A stretch of 64,000 nt of DNA, taken from positions 11,259,243-11,323,242 of the forward strand of contig NC_037262.1 in the NCBI RefSeq assembly GCF_000002425.4, given 5' to 3'. Shown piece after piece: positions 13,480 to 25,399 of the stretch. The notes under the pieces were generated by a model. That model did not search any database. It saw only the letters and a list, made by a program, of their open reading frames with translations, and had not been told where the DNA came from. Positions within the stretch are counted from its first letter, which is position 1, and every line of letters starts with the position of its first letter. The DNA comes from Physcomitrium patens (Eukaryota > Streptophyta > Bryopsida > Funariales > Funariaceae). The position numbers and the translations under genes are program-made.

Positions 13480-13700
13480 ACAAGAAGCTCTTTATTATAG
13501 ATCTAATAGTTAATCTTGATTGCTGAAAATTTCTTAGAATATAAAGCTACTAGGTGGAGTTTATCATCTATTCCCATTTGTAATAACATAGCATCTAAAG
13601 CACATTCCAATGTATTTGTTTCTATGAAGAATTTCTTTAAAAAGTCAATGCAATATAAGATTGGTATAGAAACAAAGGTTGTTTTCAAAGCTTTAAATGT
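13480..13700 (-). pseudogene. RNase H of element A, decayed
   Basis: The frame 13688-13503 reads ETNTLECALDAMLLQMG followed by LVALYSKKFSAIKINY. This is the gypsy RNase H pattern (normally ETDAS at the start, then the YxSRKF-type motif). The catalytic Asp of ETD reads Asn here (GAT to AAT). Confidence 0.75.
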
Positions 13701-13865
13701 TGCTTTGACTTCTTGATTCTACTGAAGTTTGTCTTTATGAGTTAAACATATAACTGTAGCTACAATTCAAGAGAAGTCATAGATGAAGATCCTATAATAA
13801 TTAGCAAATTCTAAAAAATATTATACATCTTATACCGTTTTTGAGATCTTTCAATCCAAAATAGT

Positions 13866-14552
13866 TTAAACTTTCTTAAGATCCATCATAAGTCCATTAT
13901 TTGAAATGATATAACCTAAGCAATCAACTTGAGTAGAGTAGAATACATACTTTTTTATCTTGGCATAGAATCTCGCATCTCTTAATTTTTGTAACACATG
14001 ACAAACATGAAATTCATATTCTTTTGTATTCTTGGGATTGATCAAGATGGCATCTAGATAATAGATAATAAAATCATCCAAATATTCTTTAAAAATATTA
14101 TTCATAAGATGTTGAAAAGATATTAGTGCATTTGTAAGTTTAAAAGGCATGACATTTTATTCAAAATATCCGTACCTAGTTCAAAATGTAATCTCCATTC
14201 AATTTCTTCTTTCATTTATATCAAATTATATGCTCTTTATAGATCTATTTTTGTATAGATCTTAACTTGGTTCAACTGATCAAGAAGTCTAAATATTAAA
14301 AATAGTACATACTTATTCTTGATACTGATCTTGTTGAGTCCTCGATAATCAACACACATCTGTAATGATGTATCTTTTTTCTTCACAAATGGAATGGTGT
14401 ATGAAGTTTTTGGCTGAATTTTCTTCAATATACTCCTTGAATTCATTCAACTCATTTTGTGATAAATTGTAGATTGGTCCAAATGGTAATTGTGCTCTTT
14501 CTTGAAGGTTAATTGAATAATCATAGGAATGATGTTCTAAAAGAATATTCAT
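13866..14552 (-). pseudogene. Reverse transcriptase of element A, decayed
   Basis: Minus-strand pieces are 14552-14349, 14446-14237 and 14150-13866. They show [20 protein letters not shown] (RT block with the DYRGLN signature), then MPFKLTNALISFQHLMNNIF and the active-site strand YYLDAILI. Family members have YxDD; here the second Asp is Ala, whereas element B keeps YLDD. Frame changes at about 14450 and 14200 break the domain. Confidence 0.85.
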
Positions 14553-14797
14553 ATTTTTTATTTAAATACATCTTGAAATTCTTGATATTGGCTTGGAATG
14601 CCACTTGAAGTCTTTGCACCATCAAAAATGGATGTGGTATAAATGACACAAGTTGATCCTTCTTTTGCAGCATGCAAAAAAGCTCTTGCACCTACAAATA
14701 CAAGTTTAATTGTATTACACTTATGATTTTTTACTTGATTCACTATACTCTTAGTTATACTTTTAAAAAAATCAAGAGTATAAGAAATCCAATCTAC

Positions 14798-15175
14798 TCA
14801 AGGGTTGTATTTTTTTAACCACAATAAGCCTAAAATAATTAGATTAGAAAAAAATTTAATGATATTAAATATCACAAAGCTATTATGACTATTGATTATT
14901 ACTTTTATAAGAATTATTTTGTGAGTATCATCTCTAAAAGACAACAGATGACCATCTATGATTTCTATATGAATAAGTTTAGTTTTCTTCACTAAAGATA
15001 TGCTAAGCTTTTTAGTAAATTCTTCATCTAAGAAATATGCTGAGGCTCCTAAATCTAACAAGGCAAAGGCTTTATAATATTTAGGTCTTAAAATAATATT
15101 TAATATAAAACAAGAAGAGAGTTTTAAAGAGAAAATGAGACCTTCATTAGATATTGCACAAGATTCCAACCACAC
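14798..15175 (-). pseudogene. Retroviral-type aspartic protease of element A, decayed
   Basis: A 125-codon minus-strand frame with LLDLGASAYFLDEEFTKKL. The family motif is DSGA; the central Ser is Leu here through a single C-to-T change. Downstream ILGLLWLKKYNP matches the usual GxxWL end of the protease domain. Confidence 0.78.
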
Positions 15176-15239
15176 GATCCTTATTGTAGCTAGACAAATT
15201 CATTTTTTGATATATTGTCTTCTTTGATATTTTTACTTC

Positions 15240-16217
15240 TCATTTTATAATTACGTTGCTTCTTTGAATAATGTTGAGTAGTGTGTTTAGGTTCTCCATA
15301 ATATAAGCATAATCCTTCTTAATGGCAACAAGTCTTTTTTTGCTCAGTAAGAGATTTGAAACGTCTTGCATCAATTTGCATATCTTTTACTTTTGAATGT
15401 ATGTGTTGAGGAGGTATTAGTATTGCCATTGAATTATAATAACATTAAGGCCAACTTATCTGACTTTCAGATCAAAATTTGAAAAGTTGATTGTCATACT
15501 TCACAACAAAGTCAATCACTTGACTCAATGTTTGAGGATCAAGTAAGTTGAGCATCAATTTCTTTACCTCATATTATAATCCATAGAAAAATTAGCTAAT
15601 AAGTGCAACATCATCCTATTTGATATCAGTTATAAGTTATCAAAATTATGAAGCATATAATGTTACAGATCAATTGCCTTGTTACAAAATATGGATCTTG
15701 TTGGTTGTAACACGAATTGCTTCATGACTCCATACATGGATCAAAATTTCATCAAAAAAACCTCCAAATTATCTAATATTAGATCTTGTTGTTCAAAAAA
15801 AGATAAAAATTACAACAATATTGAATCTAAAAGAAGTGTATCAATGAATTTAACTTGCGATCTTAGAGTCGAATAGCTTAGGGATTGAAGTTCAATCACA
15901 AGTTGTACTTAATTGATAAATCCTTGAAACTTAGAACTTATGCCATTAAACTTCTCGAGTAAGGCAATTCTTAGTTCTCTAGTATCAAAAGGATGTTCCT
16001 CCATAGGAGAAGGGACATGATTTGATGCAAATATTGAAGCAGTTCCAATCATATCTATATCTTTACTTCTTGTCATTCTTATTACTCTTTGTGTTGGTAA
16101 ATTGAGTTGATGCATTAAAAATATTATCTCCTTTAATTGCTCTTGTATTTGTGCCATTGTACTCTTCATTTTAATAAGCTTATCTATAATAATACTTAAA
16201 GAAAAAATGTCTAACAT
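15240..16217 (-). pseudogene. Gag region of element A with dead zinc knuckle
   Basis: Starts with a 102-codon minus-strand frame (16217-15909, beginning MLDIFSLSIIIDKLIK, coiled-coil-like MAQIQEQLKEI). Near 15316-15270 the CCHC knuckle is readable as LCLYYGEPKHTTQHY. The second and last cysteines have become tyrosine, each a TGT/TGC-to-TAT/TAC type change. Confidence 0.7.
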
Positions 16218-16394
16218 TGCTTAAGACAAGCTAAAGAAAGGACTTGAAAACAAAGAAGATGGAAAGAAGAATATTATTTTAGAAGAAGGTAATCTGTAAC
16301 TTTTAATACACTTATGTGTTATAAAAAAAGAAACATAAACCACTCTTAATTAAGAAAAAAAAACTTTGATATTGTAAATATATTCTTGTTAATC

Positions 16395-16935
16395 TGTTAA
16401 AGATATGAATTCTAAAAGATACATAAATTTGGAAAATTTGTCTCAAAAGAAAATTGACAAAATAGAAATAAAGTAGTATGTATATGAAAAAGATACTAGA
16501 ATGGCTAGTGCCAAAGAATAAGGAAACTTGAGACTCTTGAAGCTAGATTAGAATCAAGAAAGGAGTTCATAATAGTAAAGAAGGCTTCACTCTTGCCTCT
16601 ATATATACTATCTAACTACGAGCTATGTGGCAATGTTATTTAGGACCTCTAATATGTGTTGACTTTTTAGGATACATGCCTTAGCTTATAAGGTAAGTTT
16701 TCTATGTATGCACCATATATTAGCTTGTTTTTTAAGCTACCAGCATGTATAGCACATGACTAACTTATTGTCTATGTTTCTAATCTAAAAAGTCAATTAT
16801 ATATACCTACAAAATCAAATCAATATCTATAAAGCTTCTATAGAAGATATTATGGAATTAACCTATTTTTTTTTTTATCTAATTTTACATACTTCTATTT
16901 AATCTTATTGGTAATTATTGGTTTACATGTGTATG
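16395..16935 (-). repeat. Right (5') LTR of element A, cut near its end by element B
   Basis: Starts TGTTAAAGATATGAAT and matches 10599-11152 to the block GTTTACATGTGTATG. There element B begins (TGTCAAGGACAT at 16936). The missing last bases probably lie at 22682-22690. Confidence 0.75.
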
Positions 16936-17473
16936 TGTCAAGGACATAAATCTTAAAGAAAGAAAATCCTCAATATACTCTTCTATCACTGAAAAAACTA
17001 AAAAGTCATTTAAAGATGATATAATAGTAAACTACAATGACTATTGCCAAAAGTAAGAAGACTAAAAAGTCTTTAAACAAGACTAAGAACTAGAAAGGCA
17101 TTGATAAGAGTAAAGAAGGCTTCACTCTTACCTCTATATGTACTCTTAACTAGGAGCTATATGGCAATGTCGTATAAAACCTCCAAAATGTGTTGACTTT
17201 ATAAGACATGTATCTTAATTTGTAAGATAAGTTTTCTATATATGAGCCACATGTTTAGCTTATTTTGTAAGCTATCAATATGTGATTAACTTGTTCACTA
17301 AGTTTTTAACCTATCAATCAAGTACAAACACATCTAAAGTCAAATAACATCTATGAAGCTTCTAAAAAGCTTTTCTAAAAGGTCTTATGAAATTAACTTA
17401 TTTTTATCTACTTTTGCCTATTCCTACCTAATTATATGGATATTTATTAAAATATCTAAATATTTCTGTAGTA
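16936..17473 (-). repeat. Left (3') LTR of element B
   Basis: Begins TGTCAAGGACATAAATC. Partner LTR is 22140-22676. A pyrimidine-rich stretch (polypurine tract on the minus strand) follows at 17474-17490. Confidence 0.8.
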
Positions 17474-17696
17474 TTACCGCCTTTTTTAGAAATAAGTTCT
17501 ATAAGGAGTAGTCTTCACATATTGAAGAAATCTAAGATGCGATAAATTGTATTTGCTACATAGTCCAATCCTTGTTCACTTCAAAGTTGATTGATAGGCC
17601 ATCTCAACCATAGATAGTGTCTCATATCAAGGCAAGAAGATCACCTAATTATTTAGTCATTGTTGAAGCCTTCATAATTTTTTTCAAATAAAATAT

Positions 17697-17945
17697 TTGA
17701 AACACCGTGAGGAATTTTTCCTACCTCTAATAAAATTACCAAATATCAAGAATCTCTTCCAAGGTTGTGATACCAAACATGTTATAACTTGCCATCTATT
17801 TGAGGAAGGACATGTCATTCTTAAGGATCTTCATCTCAATTTTTTCATCTTAAAGCTTGTGACAATTACAATATCTCATCTGATAAGTTCACAAATGAAA
17901 GCTCTTGAATTGAATCTAATGGTTGTTGGTTCTCCATCTCCTTAG
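17697..17945 (+). other. 82-codon open frame antisense to element B, shared with element A
   Basis: Similar to 11381-11629 over its length, with shared FLPL, SPNI/LPNI, DTK, CHLFEE and LEDLHL/LKDLHL segments. Element O's equivalent, around 22810-23060, is broken by stops. Confidence 0.35.
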
Positions 17946-18699
17946 CTATACAAAAGCTACAAAGAAAGATAGAAAGTAGAATGTTATCTTCTTTTGATCT
18001 TGTTTCTTTAATAGCAAAGATTTATTATTCTTCATCTTAGTTTTGATGGATGTTGTTACTGAAAAGGTTTAACTCTCTTTACTACATTTGCAAGGTTTTT
18101 TGTTGGCTCCCATGTGCATTCACTAATATTATATTTATACTAATTAATAAGATATTTCAACCAATTTTGGCGTTGCTTTGAATTTAAGACTTCTTCCACC
18201 TTGAATTCTTGATTATTATCTATTTCTATAAGAGGAGGTGGCATCTATTTTCTTCCCAAGATATTCAGTGTCTTATACGGCTTAAGAAAGGATATTTGAA
18301 ATATAAGGTGGATCTTTATACACTTTAATAGATATAATTGATAAGTAACATGATTGACTTGTTTACTAATTAAAAAAAAATTAAACCTACAATAGTCTAA
18401 CTTGTCATAACGATGAATAATCTTAATATTACAATGAAGTAATCATACTTTGTCACCTACTTTGAATTGTGGATGCTCTTTGCGATAGGCATCTACGTTG
18501 GTCTTTTTTTGTTTTTGAGCTTAAGAACAACAAGAATTATATCTTCATTGTTGTATACAGCTCTAACAAATAATTTTCTAAATCTTCCATTTTTGGATTA
18601 TCAACTTTTGAAAAGTCAAAAGTATCAAGTCATAAATGATAACCATAATTTATAAAGAAAGATATTTGTTGAGTAGAAGAATATACCAAATTATTGTAT

Positions 18700-19470
18700 A
18701 CAAACTTTGCCAATGGCAAAAGAGTTGTCCAGTCATCTTAATGATAGTTGAAGGTACACCTCAAATACTACTCTAGAACTTGATTCACTTATTTTATTTG
18801 TCCATCAATTTGAGGATGAAAAGCCAAAAAAATCTTTATATCTATCTTTAAAATTTTGAATAGGATTCTTTAGAATCTTAATACAAATTAACTCCCCCTA
18901 TCTGTTATAATATCCTTTGGCAATCCATGATAGCAATAGATATTGTCAATGAAAAGCTTAGTTATTTCTTCACCTGAAATAGATTTTGTACATGGTACAA
19001 AATATGCTATTTTAGTGAAGAGATCTACAATTAAAAATATAGAGTCATATGAACTTGAACTTAGAAGATCTATAATAAAATCCATAAAAATGGAAGGCTA
19101 TGGTTATTTGCATATAGGCAATGATTAGAGAAGTCCATAGAATTGATGACAAGGAGTTTTTGATCTTCAACAAACATCACATGATTAAGCAAAGTCTTTT
19201 ATCACTTTTCACATTTGCAACCACTAAAAATCTTTAGATATAAGGTCTAAAGTCTTATTGTATCCAAAAGATCCTATTGCTCAAAAGTCATGATGTGCTT
19301 GAAGAACACGTAAACATACTTTTTTCTTTTGGAACATATAGACATCCCTTGAAATAGAGTAAATTGTTCTTGAACTTGAACTTTGAAATATCATGAGACC
19401 TAAAAGAAAGATTCTTGATATCATAGACAAGAAGATTAGAGGACATACTTGATTGAATTTATTTAACAAA
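18700..19470 (-). pseudogene. Integrase of element B, decayed
   Basis: The frame 19085-18888 reads MDFIIDLLSSSSYDSIFLIV, TKIAYFVPC, and YHGLPKDIITDRGS just before a stop. The first two catalytic Asp residues (DFI and TDR) are preserved, the best-kept integrase core in the block. The zinc-binding part (about 19300) is broken. Confidence 0.8.
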
Positions 19471-19499
19471 GGTTGAATCTCTTATTGTTCTTGGGATCT

Positions 19500-20240
19500 T
19501 CTAATCTATGATAATTTGGACTTTCTTTGGATCCATTATAAGGCCTTCATTGAAAATAATATACTCCAAAAAGTCAACTTGAATAGTGTAGAATATACAC
19601 TTTTCCATCTTCACTTATCTACATTTCTTAGTTTTTGTAATATACGACAAACATGAATTTCATGCTCTTCTATATTCTTAAAATAGATTAAAATATCATC
19701 CAAATAAAAAATGATAAAATCATCAAAAAACTCATAAAAGACATCATTCATTATATGTTGAAAAGTAATTGATGTATTAGTGATTCCAAAAAGTATGATA
19801 TTGTATTCAAAATGTCTACACCTAATTCAAAAAGTAATCTTCTATTTATCTCATTCTTTGATGGAGACCAGATAATATGCTCCTTGTAGATCTATTTTTG
19901 TATAGATCTTTTCTTGATTTAATTTACCAAGAAGTCTTGAAATCAAAAGTAAAAAATATCTATTCTTGATGGTGATCTTGTTAAGTCTTCAATGATTCAT
20001 TTACATTTGCAGGGATCCATCTTTTTTCTTCACTAATAAGATAGGAGTGCCGATTGGAGATTTAGAGTAGTGTATAAAATTCTTGACCAAATTTTCATCA
20101 ATATACTCTTTGAGTGTAGCCAAATCATTTTGTGATAGGCTATAGATTGGTCCAAATGGTGGTTGAATTCTTTATTGAAGATTGATGGAACAATTACAAG
20201 GACCATGCTTTAGAAGAATATCTACATTTTTTTTTTCAAA
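19500..20240 (-). pseudogene. Reverse transcriptase of element B, decayed
   Basis: On the minus strand the active-site segment near 19730-19680 reads DDFIIFYLDDILIYF, so YxDD is intact. The palm and fingers upstream (about 20100-19880) can be followed only in broken frames with stops. RNase H, expected between here and the integrase, is missing by deletion. Confidence 0.75.
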
Positions 20241-20499
20241 AATGTCTTAGAAATCTTGATACTGACTATGAATACTACTTGATATCTTCTCACCATTAGC
20301 AATGGACATGGCATATATAGCAAAAGATGGCCCTTCATTTGCGGCATGCATGAAAGCTCTCATACCTACCAAAAAAAGTTTGGATGTACTAGACTTATGG
20401 ATTTTTACTTGCTTAGCAAGACCTTATATTAAACTATGGAAAAAAATCAAGATTACAAGAAATCTAGTCTATTTAAAGATTATATCTTTTTAATAACAA

Positions 20500-21935
20500 T
20501 AATCTTAAAATAATTAGGTTAGAAGGAGATTTAATTACATTAAATATTACTAAACTATTGTGACCACTAATTGCTACTCCTACAAGAATATTTTTATATA
20601 TAACATCCTCAAAAGACAATGAATGTCTATCTATTACTTTTATATGCAAAAATTTGATTTTCTTAATTAAAGATATATCTTATTTTTTGAAAAAGTCTTC
20701 ATCTATAAAACAAGTTGAAGGTCTTGAATCTAACAAGGCTAAGACTTTGTGATTTTTTGGACCTAAACAGACTTCTATTATAAAACAAGGTTAAAAATTT
20801 GAAAGAAAAATAGGACCTTTACTAAATATTATATATGATTCTAACCACATGGTTCCTATTGTAGCTGTAACAACTTATTTTTTGACACATTGTCTTCTTT
20901 GGCAAACGTGATTTTCATTTTATAATTGCATTGTTTCTTTAGACAATGTTGAGTAATATGTTTAGCTTCTTGTTAATATAAGCATGAGTCCTCTTGACGT
21001 TGTCAATTCTTTTTTTGCTCTATGAGGGATTTAAAACATATTATATTAATTTATATTGGTTTTGGCATTGATAGATAAATTTTTTAAAACTTAAGAATTA
21101 CCGTCATTATTTGATTTGTTCTTCTCCATCCATATCTTTATTCTTGATGTCTTTCAGATAATCAATTGTCACATGCAATGACTTGAGCAATAAATTGTTC
21201 CAAAGTTTTTGTCTTTGATATTGTCAATAACAAGTCTTGAATATTATCCTTCAATCTATATCAAAATTAATAAGGACTTTGTCATTCTAGTCCATGTTAC
21301 AAGCGAGGTTTTGGAATTTAGTACCATATGTGATAGCTGATTGTGATCCTTGCCTTAAAGATAAGAGCTTGGTCTTTGCTATTCTTTCTCAATCACTTTT
21401 TCCAAATGTGGCTATAAACACTTTTATAAATGAATTCAAATTATAAAAGACTTACAAATCTTTTTCCATTAAAAGTGCAAATCAAAAGAGAGCACTTTTT
21501 AATAGAAGTGTGTGTATAAATCCAACTTGAATAAATCCATGAAAATATTAGAAAAGTTACAACCTTAGATAGAGCTTGATTTATTGCAAAAATCGTCAAA
21601 ATTTTCATCTTGTTCCATCAAACTTATTAGACATAGTAATCCTTATCCCCATCATACTTCTAAAAACAAAAATCCTTAGATTTGGTTATGAGGTTAATCT
21701 ACTTACTTCCTTCAACTGCACAATTTCTTGTCACAGACTCAGAACTTCTTTCATATGCATAGACATAGTACCTCTATGGTTTTTGTTGGAAATACTTGAG
21801 ATTTTTACTCTTAGAATGTTGACAAGCTTATGAAGATTTACAATAGTTGTAAATCTATTCTCACTTATGTTGAGAATAGAATCCATAATTTTTTCTTCTA
21901 TAGATAATTCAAATAAATTCAAAAAGTTAAATTAA
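20500..21935 (-). pseudogene. Protease and gag region of element B, decayed
   Basis: Near 20740-20690 the protease motif is ALLDSR followed by STCFIDED; Gly of DSG is Arg (GGA to AGA). Near 20990 the zinc knuckle survives as CLY, a stop, then KHITQHC. The 63-codon frame 21922-21731 (start MNLFELSIEEKIMDSI) matches the start of gag in element O (32816-32544) rather than that in A. Confidence 0.68.
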
Positions 21936-22139
21936 AAGTGGGTAATCTACAACCTCTAATAAAAAAATTCTATGAAGAAAGATAATCTATTTTCTTTAAG
22001 GAAAAGATTAGTGTTAAAAAATAAGATTTTTTGTTTAAAGGTGGATAGTTTGCAAGCTTCAAAATACAACAATAGAAGTGGAATAATTTATTTACTTCTA
22101 AAATAAGATAAAAATAGTATATTAGTACTCTTGTCAAAC

Positions 22140-22676
22140 TATTAAGGACATTAATTTTGAAAAAAAAAAATCCTCAATACACTCTTGTATCACTGAAAAA
22201 ACTAGAAAGTTATTCAAAGATGATATAATATTAAATTACAATGGCTATTGCCAAAAATAAGAAGACTAAAAAGTCTTGAAGCAAGACTATGGACTAGAAA
22301 GGTATTAACAAGAGTGAAGAATGTTTCAGTCTTACTTCTATATATACTCTTAACTAGGAGCTATATGGCAATTTCCTATAGGACCTCCAAAGCATGTTGA
22401 CTTTACAAGACATGTATCTTAACTTACAAGGCAAGTTTTTATATGTGCACCACATAGTTAGCTTGTTTTGTAAGATATCAAGACGTGATTAACTTATTGA
22501 CCAAGTTTTTAATCTACCAATCAACTATAAACTTATGTAAAGTCAAGTAACATCTATAAAGCTTCTAGGAAGCTTCTCTAAAAGGTCTTATAAAAATAAC
22601 CTACTTCTATCTATTTTTACCTATTCCTATCTAATCATATAGGTATTTATTAGAATACCTATGTATGTCCATGACA
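22140..22676 (-). repeat. Right (5') LTR of element B
   Basis: Starts TATTAAGGACATTAAT (TG changed to TA) and ends TGTCCATGACA. Preceded by CTCTTGTCAAAC, the putative primer-binding side. Confidence 0.78.
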
Positions 22677-22690
22677 ATATATTTGTGAAA

Positions 22691-24672
22691 CAAAGGTGGT
22701 TGATAGATCTTCTCAGCCATCAACAATATTTTATACAAAGGTAATATGATCATTATGTTATTTAATTATTCTTAAGGCCTTTATAACTCCCTTCAAATAA
22801 GACATTTATAATATGATCAAGAACTGTTCAAATGTCTAATAAAATCATCAAATATCAAGAATTTCTTCTAAAGTTGTGATATCAAACACATTAAATTCAC
22901 AATCTATTCAAGGAAGAACATATCATTCTTGAGGATCTTCTTCTTTGTTATATTATTTAAAGGTTGTAATAGTTACAATTTCCTGTCTAGTAAATCAATA
23001 AATAATAGCTTTTGAGTTGAATTTTCTAGTTATTAGTTTTTCATCTTTTTATTACTATAAATATGTAAAATTATAAATAAAAATAGAAAGTAAATTACAA
23101 TCTTTTATGAACTTTATTTTTTTTATAGTAAAGAATTTCTATTCTTCATTTTAATTTGATAGATGTCATTAATGAATAAAATCAACTTTTTTTGTTGTAT
23201 TTGTAAGATTTTTGGCTAGCTCTCATGTACATTCATTAATTTCATATTTTTACTAATAAATAAGATATTCCAACTTATTTTGGTGTCACCTTGAGTCTAA
23301 CACTTCTTCAACCTTGAATTCTTCATTATTGCCTACTTCTATAAAATAATGTATCATTTGTCATATTCTTAATATATATATTATCTTATATGGCTCAAGA
23401 AGAGATATATAAACCATAAGATAGATCTTCATAGACTCTAGTAGGTATAATTAATAAGTAATTAAATTGATTTTTTTACAAATAAGAAATGGTCCAAATT
23501 TAAAATAATCCAACTTATCAGAAAGTAAAATGATCTTAATTTTATGACAAAGTTATCATACCTTATTGCCAACATAAAATTAAGGTTGTTCCTAGCAATA
23601 GGTATCTTCATTGATCTTTTTTTGTTCTTGAGCTATTTTTAATTGTACCTTTATTATTGCATATAGCTCTGATAATTGATTTGTTAAATCTTTTGTTGCA
23701 AGATTATTTACTTTTGAAAAGTCAAAAGTATCAAGTTATAGATAATAACCATAATTCATTAAAAAAAGATGTTCATTAATTAGAAGAATGTATCATTTTA
23801 TTATAAGCAAACTTTACAAATTATAAAAAATTTATCATATCATCTTGTTGATAGTTGATAGTATATTTTAGATATTACTCAAAAACTTAATTTATCCACT
23901 TTATTTGTCTATCAATTTAAGGATGGAAAATTGAAGAAAATTTTATATCCATCTTTAAAATCTTAAAAAGAATTCTCTAAAATTTTGATGCAAATTGAGT
24001 CCTTCTATTTGATATAATATCCTTGACAATCCATAATATTAATAGTTATTGTCAAGAAAAAGCTTAGTTGTTTCATGATATATGATAGATTTTTTACATG
24101 ATACAAAATGTGCCATCTTAATAAAATGATCTACTATTATAAATATAGAATTATAAAAATCTAAGATTAGAAGATTTATGATTAAATCCATAGAAATAGA
24201 AGACCATAGTTGTTCTAGAATAAGTAATGGCTAAAGAAGTCTACAAGGCCAATATCAAGGAGTTTTTGATTTTGAATAAATTTCATGTAATTGTACAAAG
24301 TCTTTAACTACCCTCCATATTTGAAGCCAATAAAAATCTTTGAATATTAAATATTAAATATTATAGATATAATAAAAGAATTTAGAAAGGGCGTTTAAAA
24401 AATCTTATTGTATTTGGATCAATAAGTAATATTGATAAAGACATACTTCAATAAATTTGATGAAAATTCAAAATACATGCTACTATAAAATACATGAAGT
24501 TCTTCTGATTTGTATATAGGATAATTGAATTAGAAGCACCTTTTAGATAATGACACCATTTTTTAAATGAATCCACAATTAGAAGAAGCTCTTTGTTATA
24601 GATCTTGTAGTTGATCTTGATTGTTGAAATTTGTTTTAAATAAAAAGCCACCATTTAAAGCTTCTAATTTAT
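22691..24672 (-). pseudogene. Integrase and 3' polyprotein part of element O, decayed
   Basis: Continues element O after insertion A/B. Integrase core near 24200-24060 reads SMDLIINLL and VDHFIKMAHFVSC. RNase H end is in frame 24654-24448 (MVAFYLKQISTIKINYKIYN then KELLLIVDSFKKWCHYLKGA). Compared with A, about 430 bp between integrase and RNase H are deleted near 24415. The RNase H domain is cut by the chromovirus at 24672. Confidence 0.72.
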
Positions 24673-25228
24673 TGTATAACAGGATATAGATAAGATAATT
24701 GTATAGATAGAAAGAACCATGAAAATTTTTAGAATTGGAATTGGATTAATGGACTATGTAGGATCTATCATAGAATATTTTTAAAAGAATTTAGGGTGGT
24801 TATTTAGTTGAAGTCTATCATGGAACCTTCTAGAAAAGACTTAGGAGGTTTTTCTAGATAGGGCCAATTATGAAACCTTTTAAAAAATTAATTTAAGGTG
24901 GTTATCTAAATAGAGCCCTTTACCTAAGAACATTCTAGAAAGTCCAAGGTGATAAGACAAGGTATAAATAAGACTGGCCATGACCTTTAAGAGCATCTAG
25001 TCAGTTATGGCTTCAAACCTTTTCTCTTGATAAAGTTTGGTTTTGCATCCTTTTGTTTAATTTTGTTCTATTTTATTTTTATTTGTTCACTTTGTCTTTC
25101 ATGTCCTATTTTATTTAGTTCTATTCAATTCTATTCTAATTTTTTTTATCCTATTTTATTATGAGATTTTATATTACTTTGAAATAGAAAGATCTTAGCT
25201 TTTTTTGAGATAGTCTAATCATGTTTTA
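24673..25228 (+). repeat. 5' LTR of chromovirus X
   Basis: Shares with 29823-30378 the blocks GATAAGATAATTGTATAGA, CATCATGGAAC-like repeats, TAAATA-GACT, CCTTTCTCTT-ATAAA and TTTTTTGAGATAGTCTA. The left edge is uncertain by a few bases because the two copies stop aligning left of TATAAC. Confidence 0.85.
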
Positions 25229-25229
25229 T

Positions 25230-25241
25230 TGATATCAAAGC
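25230..25241 (+). other. Primer binding site of chromovirus X
   Basis: TGATATCAAAGC matches the usual plant retrotransposon site for initiator tRNA-Met (TGGTATCAGAGC) at 10 of 12 bases. Both differences are G-to-A. It lies directly after the LTR. Confidence 0.8.
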
Positions 25242-25399
25242 AAGTATTAGACTGTTTACTTTTAGTAGCATGTCAATAGTCATCATTTAGTCCAAAGTCA
25301 ATTATTGTGGTTAAACTAGGTATTGTATTGAGGCTACTATGAGCTATTCTTAAAAAATCAATTAGAAGGTGAAAAGATATTATAATAGTAGAATCGAGT

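Larger units (their letters stand above)
16936..22676 (-). mobile_element. Ty3/gypsy element B, inserted in the end of element A's right LTR
   Basis: Left LTR is 16936-17473 and right LTR 22140-22676. Both share ATGATATAATA and a GCCAAAA-TAAGAAGACTAAAA-type block not found in the others. Flanking pentamers are GTATG (16931-16935) and ATATA (22677-22681). They differ only by two G-to-A changes, which is compatible with a decayed target duplication. Total 5.74 kb, with about 600 bp of the RNase H region deleted between 19490 and 19510. Confidence 0.75.
10599..22690 (-). mobile_element. Ty3/gypsy element A, inserted in element O and itself interrupted by element B
   Basis: Left LTR is 10599-11152, internal region 11153-16394, and right LTR starts at 16395. 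The right LTR runs to 16935, where element B begins. The bases after B (22682-22690, TTTGTGAAA) look like the decayed last bases of A's LTR. CAAAG occurs at 10594-10598 and again at 22691-22695, which fits a 5-bp target duplication. Domain order on the minus strand is gag, protease, RT, RNase H, integrase. Without B it is about 6.35 kb. Confidence 0.72.
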
